39,024 nucleotides of DNA from an uncultured Gammaproteobacteria bacterium (lineage in GTDB: Bacteria; Pseudomonadota; Gammaproteobacteria; Arenicellales; JAANXG01), in the NCBI GenBank assembly GCA_947259175.1, contig CAMYKW010000026.1:1-39024 (forward strand). The letters are read 5' to 3'. The position numbers were made by a program, and so were the translations under genes. Within the stretch, counting starts at the first letter, position 1, and each line of letters starts with the position of its first letter. Of this stretch, positions 1-8,387 are shown piece after piece. The notes below the pieces were generated by a model. That model ran no database searches, was not told the DNA's origin, and saw only the letters and a list, made by a program, of their open reading frames with translations.

Positions 1-1344
1 CATCGAATATGGTCGAGCAGGATCAGGAGTTGATCGGGATCGATGCGGGCGTTTTCGGGCGAGGCGCCGATGAAGAAGTCCGGGTTGCGGATGATGTACT
101 GGTCCAGCGGGGTACTGGTCGCCACCATGACCCCCAGGGAAGGTCGCTGCGTGCGCCCGGCGCGGCCCAGGCGCTGCCAGGTGCCGGCAATAGTCCCGGG
201 GTAACCGTTCAATACACACACATCCAAAGACCCGATGTCGACACCCAGCTCCAACGCATTGGTGGCCACCACGCAGTCGAGCGCTCCGCTGCGCAGCTTG
301 CGTTCGGTCGCGCGACGCTCGGTGGGCAGATAACCGCCCCGGTAGGCCGCTACCCGCGGAGGTTTGCGCGGGTCCTTGTCGAATACGTCCTTGAGGTACT
401 TGGTCAACACCTCGACCGCGAGCCGGGTGCGGGCGAACAGAATGTTCTTGAGACCCATACGGGTCGCCATCCGTGCGATGCGGGTGCTCTGCGAACGCGC
501 CGAAGCGCGGATACCCAGATCGGGATTCACCACCGGACAACAGCAGGTGTTTCTCTCCCCGCGGGGCGCCGCTGTTTTCGATCAGCACCACGTCGTCCTC
601 GATCAGGCGCTTCGCCAGTTCCTTGGGATTGGCAATCGTCGCCGAGGTGAGGATGAATATCGGGTCGGCGCCATAAAAACGGCACACCCGTCGCAAGCGT
701 CGCAGCACGTTGGCCATGTGCGCGCCAAACACGCCGCGGTAGGTATGCATCTCATCGATCACCACGAAACGCAGGTTCTCGAAGAACTGCGCCCACTTGG
801 TGTGATGGGGGAGCACACCCTGGTGAAGCATGTCCGGGTTGGTCACCACAATGTCGCCGCGGGTACGCACGGCCTTGCGCGCGTCGCCGGGGGTGTCGCC
901 GTCGAAGGTAAACGCCTTGACCCCCAACTGTCCGGCGTGGTTGAGCTCATTGAGCTCCGTCACCTGATCCTGGGACAGGGCCTTGGTCGGAAACAGATAC
1001 ATGGCCTTGGCCTGCTCGCCGACCGCGGCCTGCAATACCGGCAGGTTGTAACACAAGGATTTGCCCGATGCGGTGGGCGTCACCACCACGATGTGCCGAC
1101 CTGCAACGGTTGCCTCCCAAGCCTGTGCCTGATGCGAGTAGAGTCTGCCGACACCACGCGCCCGCAAGGCCCCGCGCAGCCGTTCATCCAGGTCCTGGGG
1201 AAGTGAGGCATAGCTGCCGGTTCGTGCCGGAAACACCACATCCCCGGTGATGCGCTTGGCGTATTTGTGCCGCAGGTGTTGGGCGAGTCGCGTGACCGGG
1301 TCGGTCTCCACTGCATGATCGTGCTGTCGGGCTGGGGTGCTCAC
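1..1344 (-). pseudogene. MrfA/YprA-type DEAD/DEAH-box helicase, partial and frameshifted
   Basis: Reading leftward from a GTG at 1344, the protein starts [10 protein letters not shown] and shows helicase motif I ([12 protein letters not shown], near 1050-1085), motif II (DEMH, near 745-760) and motif III (TSATIANP). After KHLLL at about 540 the frame shifts by one. The next frame gives [10 protein letters not shown], then [25 protein letters not shown] and QRLGRAGR, and stays open to base 1. This motif set matches the superfamily 2 helicases with C-terminal DUF1998, such as B. subtilis MrfA (mitomycin lesion repair). Only one T lies between the two frames where relatives carry about three more residues, consistent with an 8-nt deletion. 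It could be a real mutation or an assembly error. The C terminus lies off the window. The gene diverges from lexA and shares its operator region, suggesting SOS control. Confidence 0.8.
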
Positions 1345-1349
1345 AATTT

Positions 1350-1396
1350 GTTTCCCATCTGTTCTATAATTCAATGGTATAGAACCGATAGAGAAC
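1350..1396. promoter_or_regulatory. Divergent lexA/helicase promoter with paired direct-repeat LexA boxes
   Basis: Bases 1382-1396 read GAACCGATAGAGAAC, i.e. GAAC-N7-GAAC, the reverse complement of the alphaproteobacterial LexA box GTTC-N7-GTTC. Bases 1350-1364 read GTTTCCCATCTGTTC (GTTT-N7-GTTC), a one-mismatch copy in opposite orientation. The inner halves extend to a perfect 7-bp inverted repeat, GTTCTAT (1361-1367) and ATAGAAC (1379-1385), so the 47-bp stretch is a dyad of two direct-repeat boxes. A TATAAT at 1365-1370 could be the -10 of lexA. The right-hand box ends 7 bases before the lexA start, so LexA binding would block transcription. Motif content is seen; repression is inferred. 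Confidence 0.6.
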
Positions 1397-1403
1397 GAGC
1401 AAG

Positions 1404-2021
1404 GTGCAGAACACACCCCCTGATCTGACGCGTCGCCAACGCGAGATTTATGAGTTTCTGCGGGATCACGCTGAACAGTTCGCTCACCCACCGACGCTGG
1501 ACGAACTGTGCGGGATGCTGGGACTAACCTCCCGCGGCTCGCTGCACAAACAGATCCGGGCTCTGATCGGCGCCGGGCTGGTGGAACCAATGCATAAGCA
1601 GCAGCGAGGCATCCGCCTGACGCAGCGTGCCGTGAACAACGAGTCGATGTTGCCACTGCTCGGTTACATCGCCGCGGGCAGGCCGATAGAAGCGATAAAG
1701 ACGCCGCAGACGATCGAGGTGCCGGCGCTGCTGCGCAGTCACCGTGCTTGTTACGTATTGCAGGTCAAAGGCGATTCGATGATCGAGGACGGCATCCTGG
1801 ACGGGGATTGGGTGGTGATCGAACAACGGGACAGCGCAAACAACGGGGAGATCGTGGTGGCTTTGATCGACAACGAAGAAGCCACGCTCAAGCGCATCGA
1901 GCAACATCCGCGCCGTGTCATTCTGCACCCGGCCAATGCCGACATGGAGCCGGTGACCTATCGCCCGGATCAGGTTCAGATCCAGGGTGTGCTGATCGCA
2001 CAGATGAGGAGGTACGGCTGA
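1404..2021 (+). CDS. lexA: LexA-type SOS repressor with self-cleavage protease domain
   Basis: A 205-residue protein, the usual LexA length. Residues 8-60 form the winged helix-turn-helix DNA-binding domain ([12 protein letters not shown] at its start, then [13 protein letters not shown]). The recognition part reads [13 protein letters not shown] instead of the E. coli type, matching the LexA2-like branch and the unusual operator. The S24 protease domain has the Ala-Gly cleavage site in GYIAAGRP, the catalytic Ser in GDSMIEDG and the catalytic Lys in EEATLKRIE. RecA filaments would trigger cleavage and derepress the SOS regulon. The start is a GTG just downstream of a GAAC-N7-GAAC box. The gene diverges from the MrfA-like helicase. 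Confidence 0.92.
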   Translation: MQNTPPDLTRRQREIYEFLRDHAEQFAHPPTLDELCGMLGLTSRGSLHKQIRALIGAGLVEPMHKQQRGIRLTQRAVNNESMLPLLGYIAAGRPIEAIKTPQTIEVPALLRSHRACYVLQVKGDSMIEDGILDGDWVVIEQRDSANNGEIVVALIDNEEATLKRIEQHPRRVILHPANADMEPVTYRPDQVQIQGVLIAQMRRYG

Positions 2022-2154
2022 GTCGAACCGAGTTTGAGCCGGACTGCGTAGTTTGCATTTAGGGCCGTGAGCGGCGGTCTGCCGTGTTACGGTATACTGA
2101 TCGTGCTGTAAGTGAACCAACCCATTCCCCCGAACACCACAAAAAGATTTGATT

Positions 2155-3240
2155 ATGGCTTCAAGCGACTCCTTTATCCGCCAGCTGGCAGCTTCGCCGG
2201 GATCCATCGCCAAGCGCACCGCCAAGCTTTATGCGCCCTCGACGCTACGCGAGAAGGGGTGGTTGTGGACCATCGGGCTGGCCATCATCACGCTTTTGGT
2301 GGTGATCGCAGTGACGGGCTGGTACTGGGACAAGGAGGCGGAGCCGTTCGATGTCGCCGAGACTGCGTTACAGCGCAGCAAAGCCGAGGCGCAGTCCCCC
2401 CTGGTGACCGGGTTTACACTCACTGCCACGGTCATGGAGATTGCCGAGACGCTGCTCTACAAGCGCGGTGGCTATCTCTCCAACGACGTCCTGCCCCCGG
2501 GTGTGCTGATGGACAATGTGCCGAACTGGGAGTTTGGCGTCCTCGTCATGGTGCGAGATGTCTCGGCAGCTTTGCGCAATCACATATCCCGCTCTCAGTC
2601 GCAGTCCGTCGAGGATCCGGACCTTTCGCGGGCCGAGCCGCAGTTCAACTACCAGAACGATCGGTGGATCCTGCCTTCCACCGAGGGGGAGTACAAGAAA
2701 GGCTTGAAATCCCTCGAGCGGTATCTGCGTCGACTGGAGGATCCCGCCCAGCCGGACGCGCAGTTCTTCGCACGCGCGGACAATCTGCGCGTCTATCTGG
2801 AGATCGTTGAGAAACGGCTCGGAAGTCTCTCGCAACGTCTCAGCGCGAGCGTCGGACAGACTCGCGTGAACACCGATTTAGCGGGTGACCAGGCGGCGCA
2901 GCAGTCGACGGCCAGCGCTGACACAATGATCGTCAAGACGCCATGGCTGGAGATCGACGATGTGTTCTACGAGGCGCGTGGCGCGTGTTGGGCGCTGTTG
3001 CACATTCTGCAGTCAATAGAAATCGACTTCCAAGACATCCTGCGCAAAAAGAATGCGGTGGTGTCGTTGCGACAGATTATCCGCGAGCTTGCGGCGACCC
3101 AGGAATCGATGCTAAGCCCGGTGGTTCTCAATGGCAGCGGATTCGGCATTTTTGCCAATTACTCGCTTACCATGGCCAACTACATCGCGCGGGCCAACGC
3201 CGCGGTAATCGATTTGCGCGAGCTTCTTTCGCAAGGCTAG
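2155..3240 (+). CDS. DUF2333 family membrane-anchored protein
   Basis: A 361-residue protein of unknown function recognised by the DUF2333 pattern: an N-terminal transmembrane helix (WLWTIGLAIITLLVVIAVTG, residues about 38-57), then WYWDKEAEPFDV, then the conserved block PPGVLMDNVPNWEFGVLVM. The rest is probably a periplasmic helical domain with basic and acidic heptad-like stretches (LKSLERYLRRLED). The ATG at 2155 is preferred over a TTG at 2149 because the protein then begins MASSDSFIRQL. It follows lexA by 133 bases on the same strand, with a possible -10 TATACT at 2093-2098, so it probably has its own promoter. The family is widespread in gammaproteobacteria, but no molecular role is known to me. 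Confidence 0.85.
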   Translation: MASSDSFIRQLAASPGSIAKRTAKLYAPSTLREKGWLWTIGLAIITLLVVIAVTGWYWDKEAEPFDVAETALQRSKAEAQSPLVTGFTLTATVMEIAETLLYKRGGYLSNDVLPPGVLMDNVPNWEFGVLVMVRDVSAALRNHISRSQSQSVEDPDLSRAEPQFNYQNDRWILPSTEGEYKKGLKSLERYLRRLEDPAQPDAQFFARADNLRVYLEIVEKRLGSLSQRLSASVGQTRVNTDLAGDQAAQQSTASADTMIVKTPWLEIDDVFYEARGACWALLHILQSIEIDFQDILRKKNAVVSLRQIIRELAATQESMLSPVVLNGSGFGIFANYSLTMANYIARANAAVIDLRELLSQG

Positions 3241-3476
3241 CCCGAATACTGCACGAAGCGGCGAATAGCCAAGCTGACATTGCGAAGATTCATCGGGTCG
3301 ATTCCGCACTCACCGACCCCCTGGCAGACAGGACTCCCCAACTGCCCCACAGTGGCTGTCACTTGCGCCTCCTCTTTTTAGGTGCGAATGTCGTGTTTAT
3401 AAGGGACTGACGCCCGTGGCCCGGATGCCGGCCGTTCGATATCATTACGGCGTAATAACAGAATAAGCTTATTGCG
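3241..3476. promoter_or_regulatory. Intergenic region with two palindromes before the DEAH helicase
   Basis: The last 35 bases before the helicase ATG contain a 13-bp palindrome ATTACGGCGTAAT (3444-3456) and a 12-bp palindrome AATAAGCTTATT (3462-3473). The second occupies the place expected for a ribosome binding site, and no purine-rich site is visible. They may be operators or translation-control structures. The rest of the gap shows no gene or clear terminator. Confidence 0.3.
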
Positions 3477-5387
3477 ATGCTGACCCTGGCGCAGGAAATC
3501 ACGCAAGCGATCATTGAGCGTGGAGAGTTATCCAAGCAGGACATACAACACTTGTGGGGTTTGGATGACGATCGCTATGCCGAGCTGCAGGCGGAACTGG
3601 GTTCGGTTCGGGTATTGGCGCCGGGTTCTCGCGGCCGCGGCGGCTTTCAGGCCAAGTATGCCAAGCGTCCCAAACCGGCTGACGAGACCGCGCCCGTTCC
3701 CGAATTTGAGCACCACTGGCAGAACCAGGGCATCGAGCGTTTGGTGGATTTACTGTCCCATGCAGACCTGGAGGGCCTGCTCGGCGAGTTGATTTACACC
3801 GTGCGCCGGGCGCGTCACAAATTAACCGGCGAGGACCGGCGCGGTAACAAGCGCGAGCTCGCGTCCGCACTGGTCATCCAACACGGCATCGACCTGTTGC
3901 GACCGCCCAAGGTGCGCAAGCTCATCGGTCGCAAGTGCCGTTTGAAGCCGCCCGTCCGGTGGTACCCGGGGAAGGCGGCGGCGCTCGCCTTCACCCAGGC
4001 GGCCGGATTTCCGGACGAGTTTGCCGGCATCCCCACGCCGGAGTCGCCGCCGGATTTTGAGTACCTGGAGGGCCGTTTCGAACTCAAGGCGCTGCAGGAT
4101 TTTCAAATCGACGTGCAGGCGCAGATGCGCGAGATTTTGGATAAACAGAAAGGCCGCGCCATCGTGACCTTGCCCACGGGCGCCGGCAAGACGCGGGTGG
4201 CGGTGGACACGATCCGCGATTGGCTGACCGAATGGTGGCGAGACCAGGAAGAGGCCGGTCGTGTCGTGCTGTGGCTCGCGCATACCGAGGAGCTGTGCGA
4301 GCAGGCCTTCGTCTGTTTCAAGCAGGTGTGGCAAGCATCGAGCGATGTCTGTCCGCTGGCGTTGTTTCGTTTCTGGGGCCGTTATACGCAGGACCTGGTC
4401 GACCACCGCGACAATCTCGCGATGATGCACCGACGGCCCGCGGTGCTGATCTCTACCCCGCACCGCATGGTCAATCTTCTCGATGGGCGCACCCCGAACG
4501 CGCATATCGTGCTGCAGGATATCCTGAGTAGCACGGCGCTGATTGTGGTCGATGAGGCCCATCGTGCCGCGGCGCCGTCGTACCGGAGGATCCTCGATGG
4601 GTTTCACAAGGCCGGCAGCGAAGCCGGTGTCATCGGCCTGACCGCAACGCCGTTTCGCCAGGAATACGACCCCAACGATCCCATCGCCGGGACCCGCGAG
4701 CTAAAACAACTCTTTCACCACATCATCGAGCCGATCAGCACCCTGGGAGATGAGCCGCGCCTCGAGCTGCAAAGGCGGGCGTTTCTGGCACAACCCCAAT
4801 GGGACGAAGTGAAGACCAATACGCTGTTGCGCCCGCCGCCGCTGGAAGATTTTAACCATTTAACGGAAGAAGACATCGAGAAGATCGATTACGCGCTGAA
4901 AATCCGCGCCGATAATACGTCGCGCCGTCTGTTGCTCCTGGATTATCTGTTCTCAGTGTGCGCGGCGCCCGAGGCCAAGGTGCTGTACTTCGGGCCCACG
5001 GTGCTCGATGCCGAGTGTATGGCGTTCTTATTGCGCCAACGCGGCATCCACTCCGCGTTTGTCAGCGGGCAGACGCGCGACGTTACGCGTCGCCAGATTG
5101 TCGAAGAGTTCAAGAGCGGCGACGTCAAGGTGTTGTGTAATTGCGAGGTGTTGACCACCGGCTTCGACGCGCCCAAGGTCACGCACGTGGTGATGGCGCG
5201 CCCGACCGTCAGTCAGGTGCTCTACGAGCAGATGGTCGGCCGCGGACTGCGGGGTCCCAAGTTCGGCGGCACTGAACATTGTCTTATCATCGACTGCGAG
5301 GACAACTACCGGGCCGATCGGCCGGTGTTGGGATACCGGCGATTCCGTGAAATCTGGGGGAAGAAACCGCGCACGCGGGCGCGGTAA
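3477..5387 (+). CDS. DEAD/DEAH-box superfamily 2 helicase with uncharacterised N-terminal domain
   Basis: A 636-residue protein. Residues about 225-400 form the first RecA-like domain, with Walker A LPTGAGKTRVA (about 232), DEAH in LIVVDEAHRA (about 359) and motif III-like IGLTATPFR (about 389). The second domain includes VLYFGPTVLDAE, LTTGFDAPKVTHVVMARPT and the arginine-finger block QMVGRGLRGPKFGGT. This architecture resembles the XPB/RAD25-like or type I/III restriction-helicase group that tracks on duplex DNA. The first roughly 200 residues (LSHADLEGLLGELIYTVRRA and following) are not a domain I recognise. The gene stands alone between DUF2333 and a HIT gene. A role in repair or defence is possible but not shown; no nuclease or methylase partner is adjacent. 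Confidence 0.8.
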   Translation: MLTLAQEITQAIIERGELSKQDIQHLWGLDDDRYAELQAELGSVRVLAPGSRGRGGFQAKYAKRPKPADETAPVPEFEHHWQNQGIERLVDLLSHADLEGLLGELIYTVRRARHKLTGEDRRGNKRELASALVIQHGIDLLRPPKVRKLIGRKCRLKPPVRWYPGKAAALAFTQAAGFPDEFAGIPTPESPPDFEYLEGRFELKALQDFQIDVQAQMREILDKQKGRAIVTLPTGAGKTRVAVDTIRDWLTEWWRDQEEAGRVVLWLAHTEELCEQAFVCFKQVWQASSDVCPLALFRFWGRYTQDLVDHRDNLAMMHRRPAVLISTPHRMVNLLDGRTPNAHIVLQDILSSTALIVVDEAHRAAAPSYRRILDGFHKAGSEAGVIGLTATPFRQEYDPNDPIAGTRELKQLFHHIIEPISTLGDEPRLELQRRAFLAQPQWDEVKTNTLLRPPPLEDFNHLTEEDIEKIDYALKIRADNTSRRLLLLDYLFSVCAAPEAKVLYFGPTVLDAECMAFLLRQRGIHSAFVSGQTRDVTRRQIVEEFKSGDVKVLCNCEVLTTGFDAPKVTHVVMARPTVSQVLYEQMVGRGLRGPKFGGTEHCLIIDCEDNYRADRPVLGYRRFREIWGKKPRTRAR

Positions 5388-5515
5388 ACGAGAAACAATT
5401 AATAAGAAGGGTGCTGCGGGTGAATTCGATGAATGACTGTCCCTGGAGGGACTCTTATCTCATTCGAGGCTCTCATTATCCTTTCCGTTCCACCTCCACC
5501 ATACGGCATTGAAAC

Positions 5516-5893
5516 ATGGCATCGAAACAATGCAAATTCTGTAACTCACCCGAGGACACGATCGTGCTGCGCAACGACCTTTGCTATGCGCGCTGGGACA
5601 GTTATCCGGTCAACGAAGGCCACATGTTGATCGTGCCCTGGCGGCACGTGGCGGATTACTTCGAGGTCTCCGCGGAAGAGCGGGCGGCGCTGTGGGAGAC
5701 GGTGGATGCGGCCAAGCGCTTTCTCGCCGAAAACTACCGGCCGGACGGCTACAACGTCGGCATCAACATCGGCCAGGCCGCGGGCCAGTCGGTGTTTCAT
5801 CTGCACCTGCACCTCATCCCGCGCTACGCGGGTGACATGGCAGACCCGCGCGGCGGCGTGCGCGGGGTGATTCCGGAGAAACAGAAATACTAG
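5516..5893 (+). CDS. HIT family protein (histidine-triad nucleotide hydrolase/transferase)
   Basis: A 125-residue protein, the length of a single HIT domain. The histidine triad is HLHLHLIPRY (about residues 96-105), preceded by the conserved NEGHMLIVPWRHV block and GYNVGINIGQAAGQSV. The N-terminal CKFC with flanking residues resembles the metal-binding start seen in many bacterial HIT proteins. Members bind nucleotides and cleave phosphoramidate, pyrophosphate or AMP-linked bonds; the substrate here is unknown. The ATG at 5516 has no strong Shine-Dalgarno sequence. The protein stops 17 bases before a dispersed repeat copy, which separates it from the transporter operon. Confidence 0.88.
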   Translation: MASKQCKFCNSPEDTIVLRNDLCYARWDSYPVNEGHMLIVPWRHVADYFEVSAEERAALWETVDAAKRFLAENYRPDGYNVGINIGQAAGQSVFHLHLHLIPRYAGDMADPRGGVRGVIPEKQKY

Positions 5894-5909
5894 TGCGTCA
5901 GGATAAGCC

Positions 5910-6083
5910 GGGTCAGGTCTTTCACTGCCACATTTGGCCGTCAAGAAAAGTTTTCGCGAGCAATACCAAAGCAGGAAAGGCGATGAATTCGTATTTGGCA
6001 ACTCAATACCTGCAGCTGCTACTGTTCCGGCCACCGGCTTTCGCGAAGTCGCGCGTTGATGTGTCAATGAAAGACCTGACTCC
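5910..6083 (+). repeat. Dispersed repeat, full copy A (MITE-like)
   Basis: The left end GGGTCAGGTCTTTCACTGCC (from 5910) is nearly the reverse complement of the right end, which contains GTCAATGAAAGACCTGACTC (6062-6081), so the copy has terminal inverted repeats of about 22 bases. Internal landmarks shared with copies at 17094, 18535 and 21205 include TTTTCGCGAGCAATACC and the GGCAACTCAATACCTG block. It has no coding capacity. It lies between the HIT gene and the transporter operon. Confidence 0.75.
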
Positions 6084-6099
6084 GAATTCCCAGGAATTC
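6084..6099. promoter_or_regulatory. Perfect inverted repeat upstream of the transporter operon
   Basis: GAATTCC-CA-GGAATTC is a 7+7 perfect dyad, 117 bases before the solute-binding protein ATG and immediately after the repeat copy. It could be an operator for the amine transport operon, which has no regulator gene beside it, or simply a by-product of the repeat's insertion site. Confidence 0.3.
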
Positions 6100-6215
6100 C
6101 TACCGCTGAACCAGAAAATAGTCGCAGTCGTATCGCTGATATGCTAGGTTTATCGGGGCATAAAAAGTCGCGCCAATCGAGCGACATTTCCTCAACAACC
6201 AAAGGAGACATTGTG

Positions 6216-7253
6216 ATGAAAAAGACCGCGCTGCTTGGCGGCTGCTTCCTTATTGGGCTGAGCCTGTCTGCCGCCTCCATGGCGCAGCAGACCCTTTATT
6301 TTGGGGCTTACGGCGGTTCCACGGAGAAACTGATGAAGGAGAAGATCCTGCCGTCGTTCGAGCAGGCGAACAACGTCAAGGTGGTGTATGTGCCGGGTAA
6401 CTCCACGACCACGCTGGCAAAACTCCAAGCCCAGAAAGGAAACCAGGAACTGGATGTCGTTTTTCTGGATGACGGCCCGATGTACCAGGCGGTGGCGCTC
6501 GGGTTCTGTGACGACATCAAAGATGCCGCGATCTTCAACGACATCTATGACATCGCCAAGATGGGGACCACCAAGGCGGTCGGCGTCGGCTTCGTCGTCA
6601 CCGGCCTTGCCTACAACAAGGCCATGTTTGCCAAGAACGGATGGGCTACACCGAGCTCCTGGGAAGATCTCACCAATTCCAAGTTGAAGGGCAAGGTTGT
6701 GGTGCCGCCGATAACCAATACCTATGGCCTGCATGCCCTGGTGATGATGGCGCGGCTGCGCGGCGGCGGAGAGAAGGCGATCGATCCCGGCATTAAATCC
6801 TTTGTCGACGAGGTCGGCCCGAACGTGCTGACCTATGAACCGTCCTCCGGAAAGATGTCCGAGCTGTTTCAAAGCAACGAGATCGCGCTGTCGGTGTGGG
6901 GCAGTGGGCGCGTAAAGTCGCTGGCCGACACCGGTTTCCCGGTTGACTTTGTCTATCCAAAGGAAGGGGGCATTGCGTTGATGATCGGCACCTGTCCCGT
7001 GGTCGGCAGCGATGTGCCGGATCTCGCGCAGAAACTCATCCAGTACATGTTGTCGGCGGATGTGCAAAAACAGATCGCGGAAGTAAAGGGTTGGGGACCC
7101 ACCAACAAGAAGACGGTGCTCAGCAAGGAACTGGGTGACAAACTTCCGTACGGCCCGGAGAAGATCAACAACCTCGTTGCCGTAGACTGGAACACCATCA
7201 ACCCGAGTAGATCTGACTGGACCAAGATCTGGACCCGTAAGGTCGAACGATAA
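6216..7253 (+). CDS. ABC transporter periplasmic solute-binding protein (PotD-like)
   Basis: A 345-residue exported protein. The signal peptide (KKTALLGGCFLIGLSLSA, then ASMAQ) is cleaved near AQQTLYF, followed by the PotD-type opening YFGAYGGSTEKLMKEKILP. Blocks such as LDVVFLDDGPMYQA and GLAYNKAMF are typical of the extracellular solute-binding family 1/8 proteins for polyamines, opines, ferric iron or putrescine-like amines. The ATG at 6216 is chosen because AAAGGAGA (6201-6208) sits upstream and the signal peptide begins there. It is the first gene of an eight-gene operon. A strong hairpin follows at 7262-7294, likely raising its level over the downstream membrane genes. The ligand cannot be read from sequence; the linked dehydrogenase suggests an amine, imino acid or opine. 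Confidence 0.88.
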   Translation: MKKTALLGGCFLIGLSLSAASMAQQTLYFGAYGGSTEKLMKEKILPSFEQANNVKVVYVPGNSTTTLAKLQAQKGNQELDVVFLDDGPMYQAVALGFCDDIKDAAIFNDIYDIAKMGTTKAVGVGFVVTGLAYNKAMFAKNGWATPSSWEDLTNSKLKGKVVVPPITNTYGLHALVMMARLRGGGEKAIDPGIKSFVDEVGPNVLTYEPSSGKMSELFQSNEIALSVWGSGRVKSLADTGFPVDFVYPKEGGIALMIGTCPVVGSDVPDLAQKLIQYMLSADVQKQIAEVKGWGPTNKKTVLSKELGDKLPYGPEKINNLVAVDWNTINPSRSDWTKIWTRKVER

Positions 7254-7261
7254 ACACGCAT

Positions 7262-7294
7262 CGGGCGGAGCGCGGGATCCTCGCGCCCCGCCCG
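7262..7294 (+). terminator. GC-rich intercistronic hairpin after the solute-binding protein gene
   Basis: CGGGCGGAGCGCG (7262-7274) pairs with CGCGCCCCGCCCG (7282-7294), one mismatch in 13, around a 7-base loop. No T-tract follows, so it is more likely an mRNA-stabilising or attenuating structure between the binding protein and ATPase genes than a full terminator. Confidence 0.6.
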
Positions 7295-7319
7295 GTTGCC
7301 TGGTTTTCGGAGGTCAACC

Positions 7320-8387
7320 ATGTCATTTCTACGACTCGAGGGCCTGGTAAAGCGTTATGGAGACTTTACCGCCGTTGATAATGTCGAGCTCAGCGTAGAG
7401 AAAGGAGAATTCGTTTCGTTGCTGGGCCCTTCGGGGTGCGGCAAAACGACGACGCTGCAAATGATCGCCGGTTTCGAGGTTCCGACCCAAGGCCGGGTGA
7501 TCATCGACGGCAAGGACATGACCGATGTGAAGGCGAGCCAGCGGGGCATCGGCATCGTATTTCAAAGCTACGCTTTATTCCCGCACATGCCGGTGGCCGC
7601 CAACGTGAGCTTTGGGCTGGAGATGCGCAAAGTCTCCAAGGAGGAGCGCAAGCGGCGGGTGATGCAGACCTTGGAGTTGGTGCACCTGCAGGATTTCGCG
7701 CAGCGTTTCCCGCGGGAGCTGTCCGGCGGGCAGCGGCAGCGCGTGGCGCTGGCCCGGGCCCTGGTCATCGAGCCCGAGGTGCTGCTGCTCGATGAGCCGC
7801 TGTCGGCGCTGGATGCCAAGATTCGCGAGGACATGCAGATCGAGTTGCGGTCCATTCAGCAGAAGGTGGGGACCACCACGATCCTGGTGACCCACGACCA
7901 GTCGGAAGCGATGTCGATGAGCGACCGTGTGGCGGTCATGAACGAGGGCCGCCTGGTTCAGGTCGGAGCCCCGTACGACGCCTACGAGTTTCCGGAAGAT
8001 CTGTTTGTCTCCAATTTTCTCGGCAAGACGAATCTCCTCGAAGGTAAGGTCACCGCGCGCAACGGGGGCGAGGTCAAAGTGCGGATCGGGGAGGCGGAAC
8101 TGGAAGCGCGAGACGTGGATGGTTCGATCGATGGCCGCGTGAATGTCTCGGTGCGTCCCGAAAAACTGCATTTGACCACGCCGCAGGATGGCGCCTTGCA
8201 AGGTCGGGTGCTGACCAGAATTTTCCTCGGCAACCACTGGGTCTATCAGGTGCAAAGCCCGATCGGAAGATTGCTGGTCACCCAGCAAAACACCGGGCAG
8301 GACAGCGCAAGGGAGGGTGAGGAGGTCGGTATTTCCTGGTCGGTGGACGGCATCCGGGTGCTGGCGGCCGAGGCCGATCATGGCTGA
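7320..8387 (+). CDS. ABC transporter ATP-binding protein (PotA-like)
   Basis: A 355-residue ATPase. Walker A is GPSGCGKTT, the Q-loop region is IGIVFQSYALFPHM, the signature is LSGGQRQRVALARAL, Walker B is VLLLDEPLSALD, and the switch histidine is in VTHDQSEAMS. Residues about 240-355 form a TOBE regulatory domain (FLGKTNLLEG, VSVRPEKLHL). This is the CUT/spermidine-putrescine importer ATPase layout. The ATG at 7320 has an ideal GGAGG at 7309-7313. The 3' end overlaps the first permease gene by 8 bases, indicating translational coupling. It energises import of the substrate captured by the upstream binding protein. Confidence 0.93.
   Translation: MSFLRLEGLVKRYGDFTAVDNVELSVEKGEFVSLLGPSGCGKTTTLQMIAGFEVPTQGRVIIDGKDMTDVKASQRGIGIVFQSYALFPHMPVAANVSFGLEMRKVSKEERKRRVMQTLELVHLQDFAQRFPRELSGGQRQRVALARALVIEPEVLLLDEPLSALDAKIREDMQIELRSIQQKVGTTTILVTHDQSEAMSMSDRVAVMNEGRLVQVGAPYDAYEFPEDLFVSNFLGKTNLLEGKVTARNGGEVKVRIGEAELEARDVDGSIDGRVNVSVRPEKLHLTTPQDGALQGRVLTRIFLGNHWVYQVQSPIGRLLVTQQNTGQDSAREGEEVGISWSVDGIRVLAAEADHG

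Noticed and set aside
5439-5452. GTCCC-TGGA-GGGAC hairpin after the DEAH helicase
   Set aside because: Only five pairs and no T-tract; too weak to call a terminator.
6067-6147. Short open frame beginning MKDLTPNSQ
   Set aside because: Its start is part of the dispersed repeat and the remainder has no conserved feature; considered non-coding.
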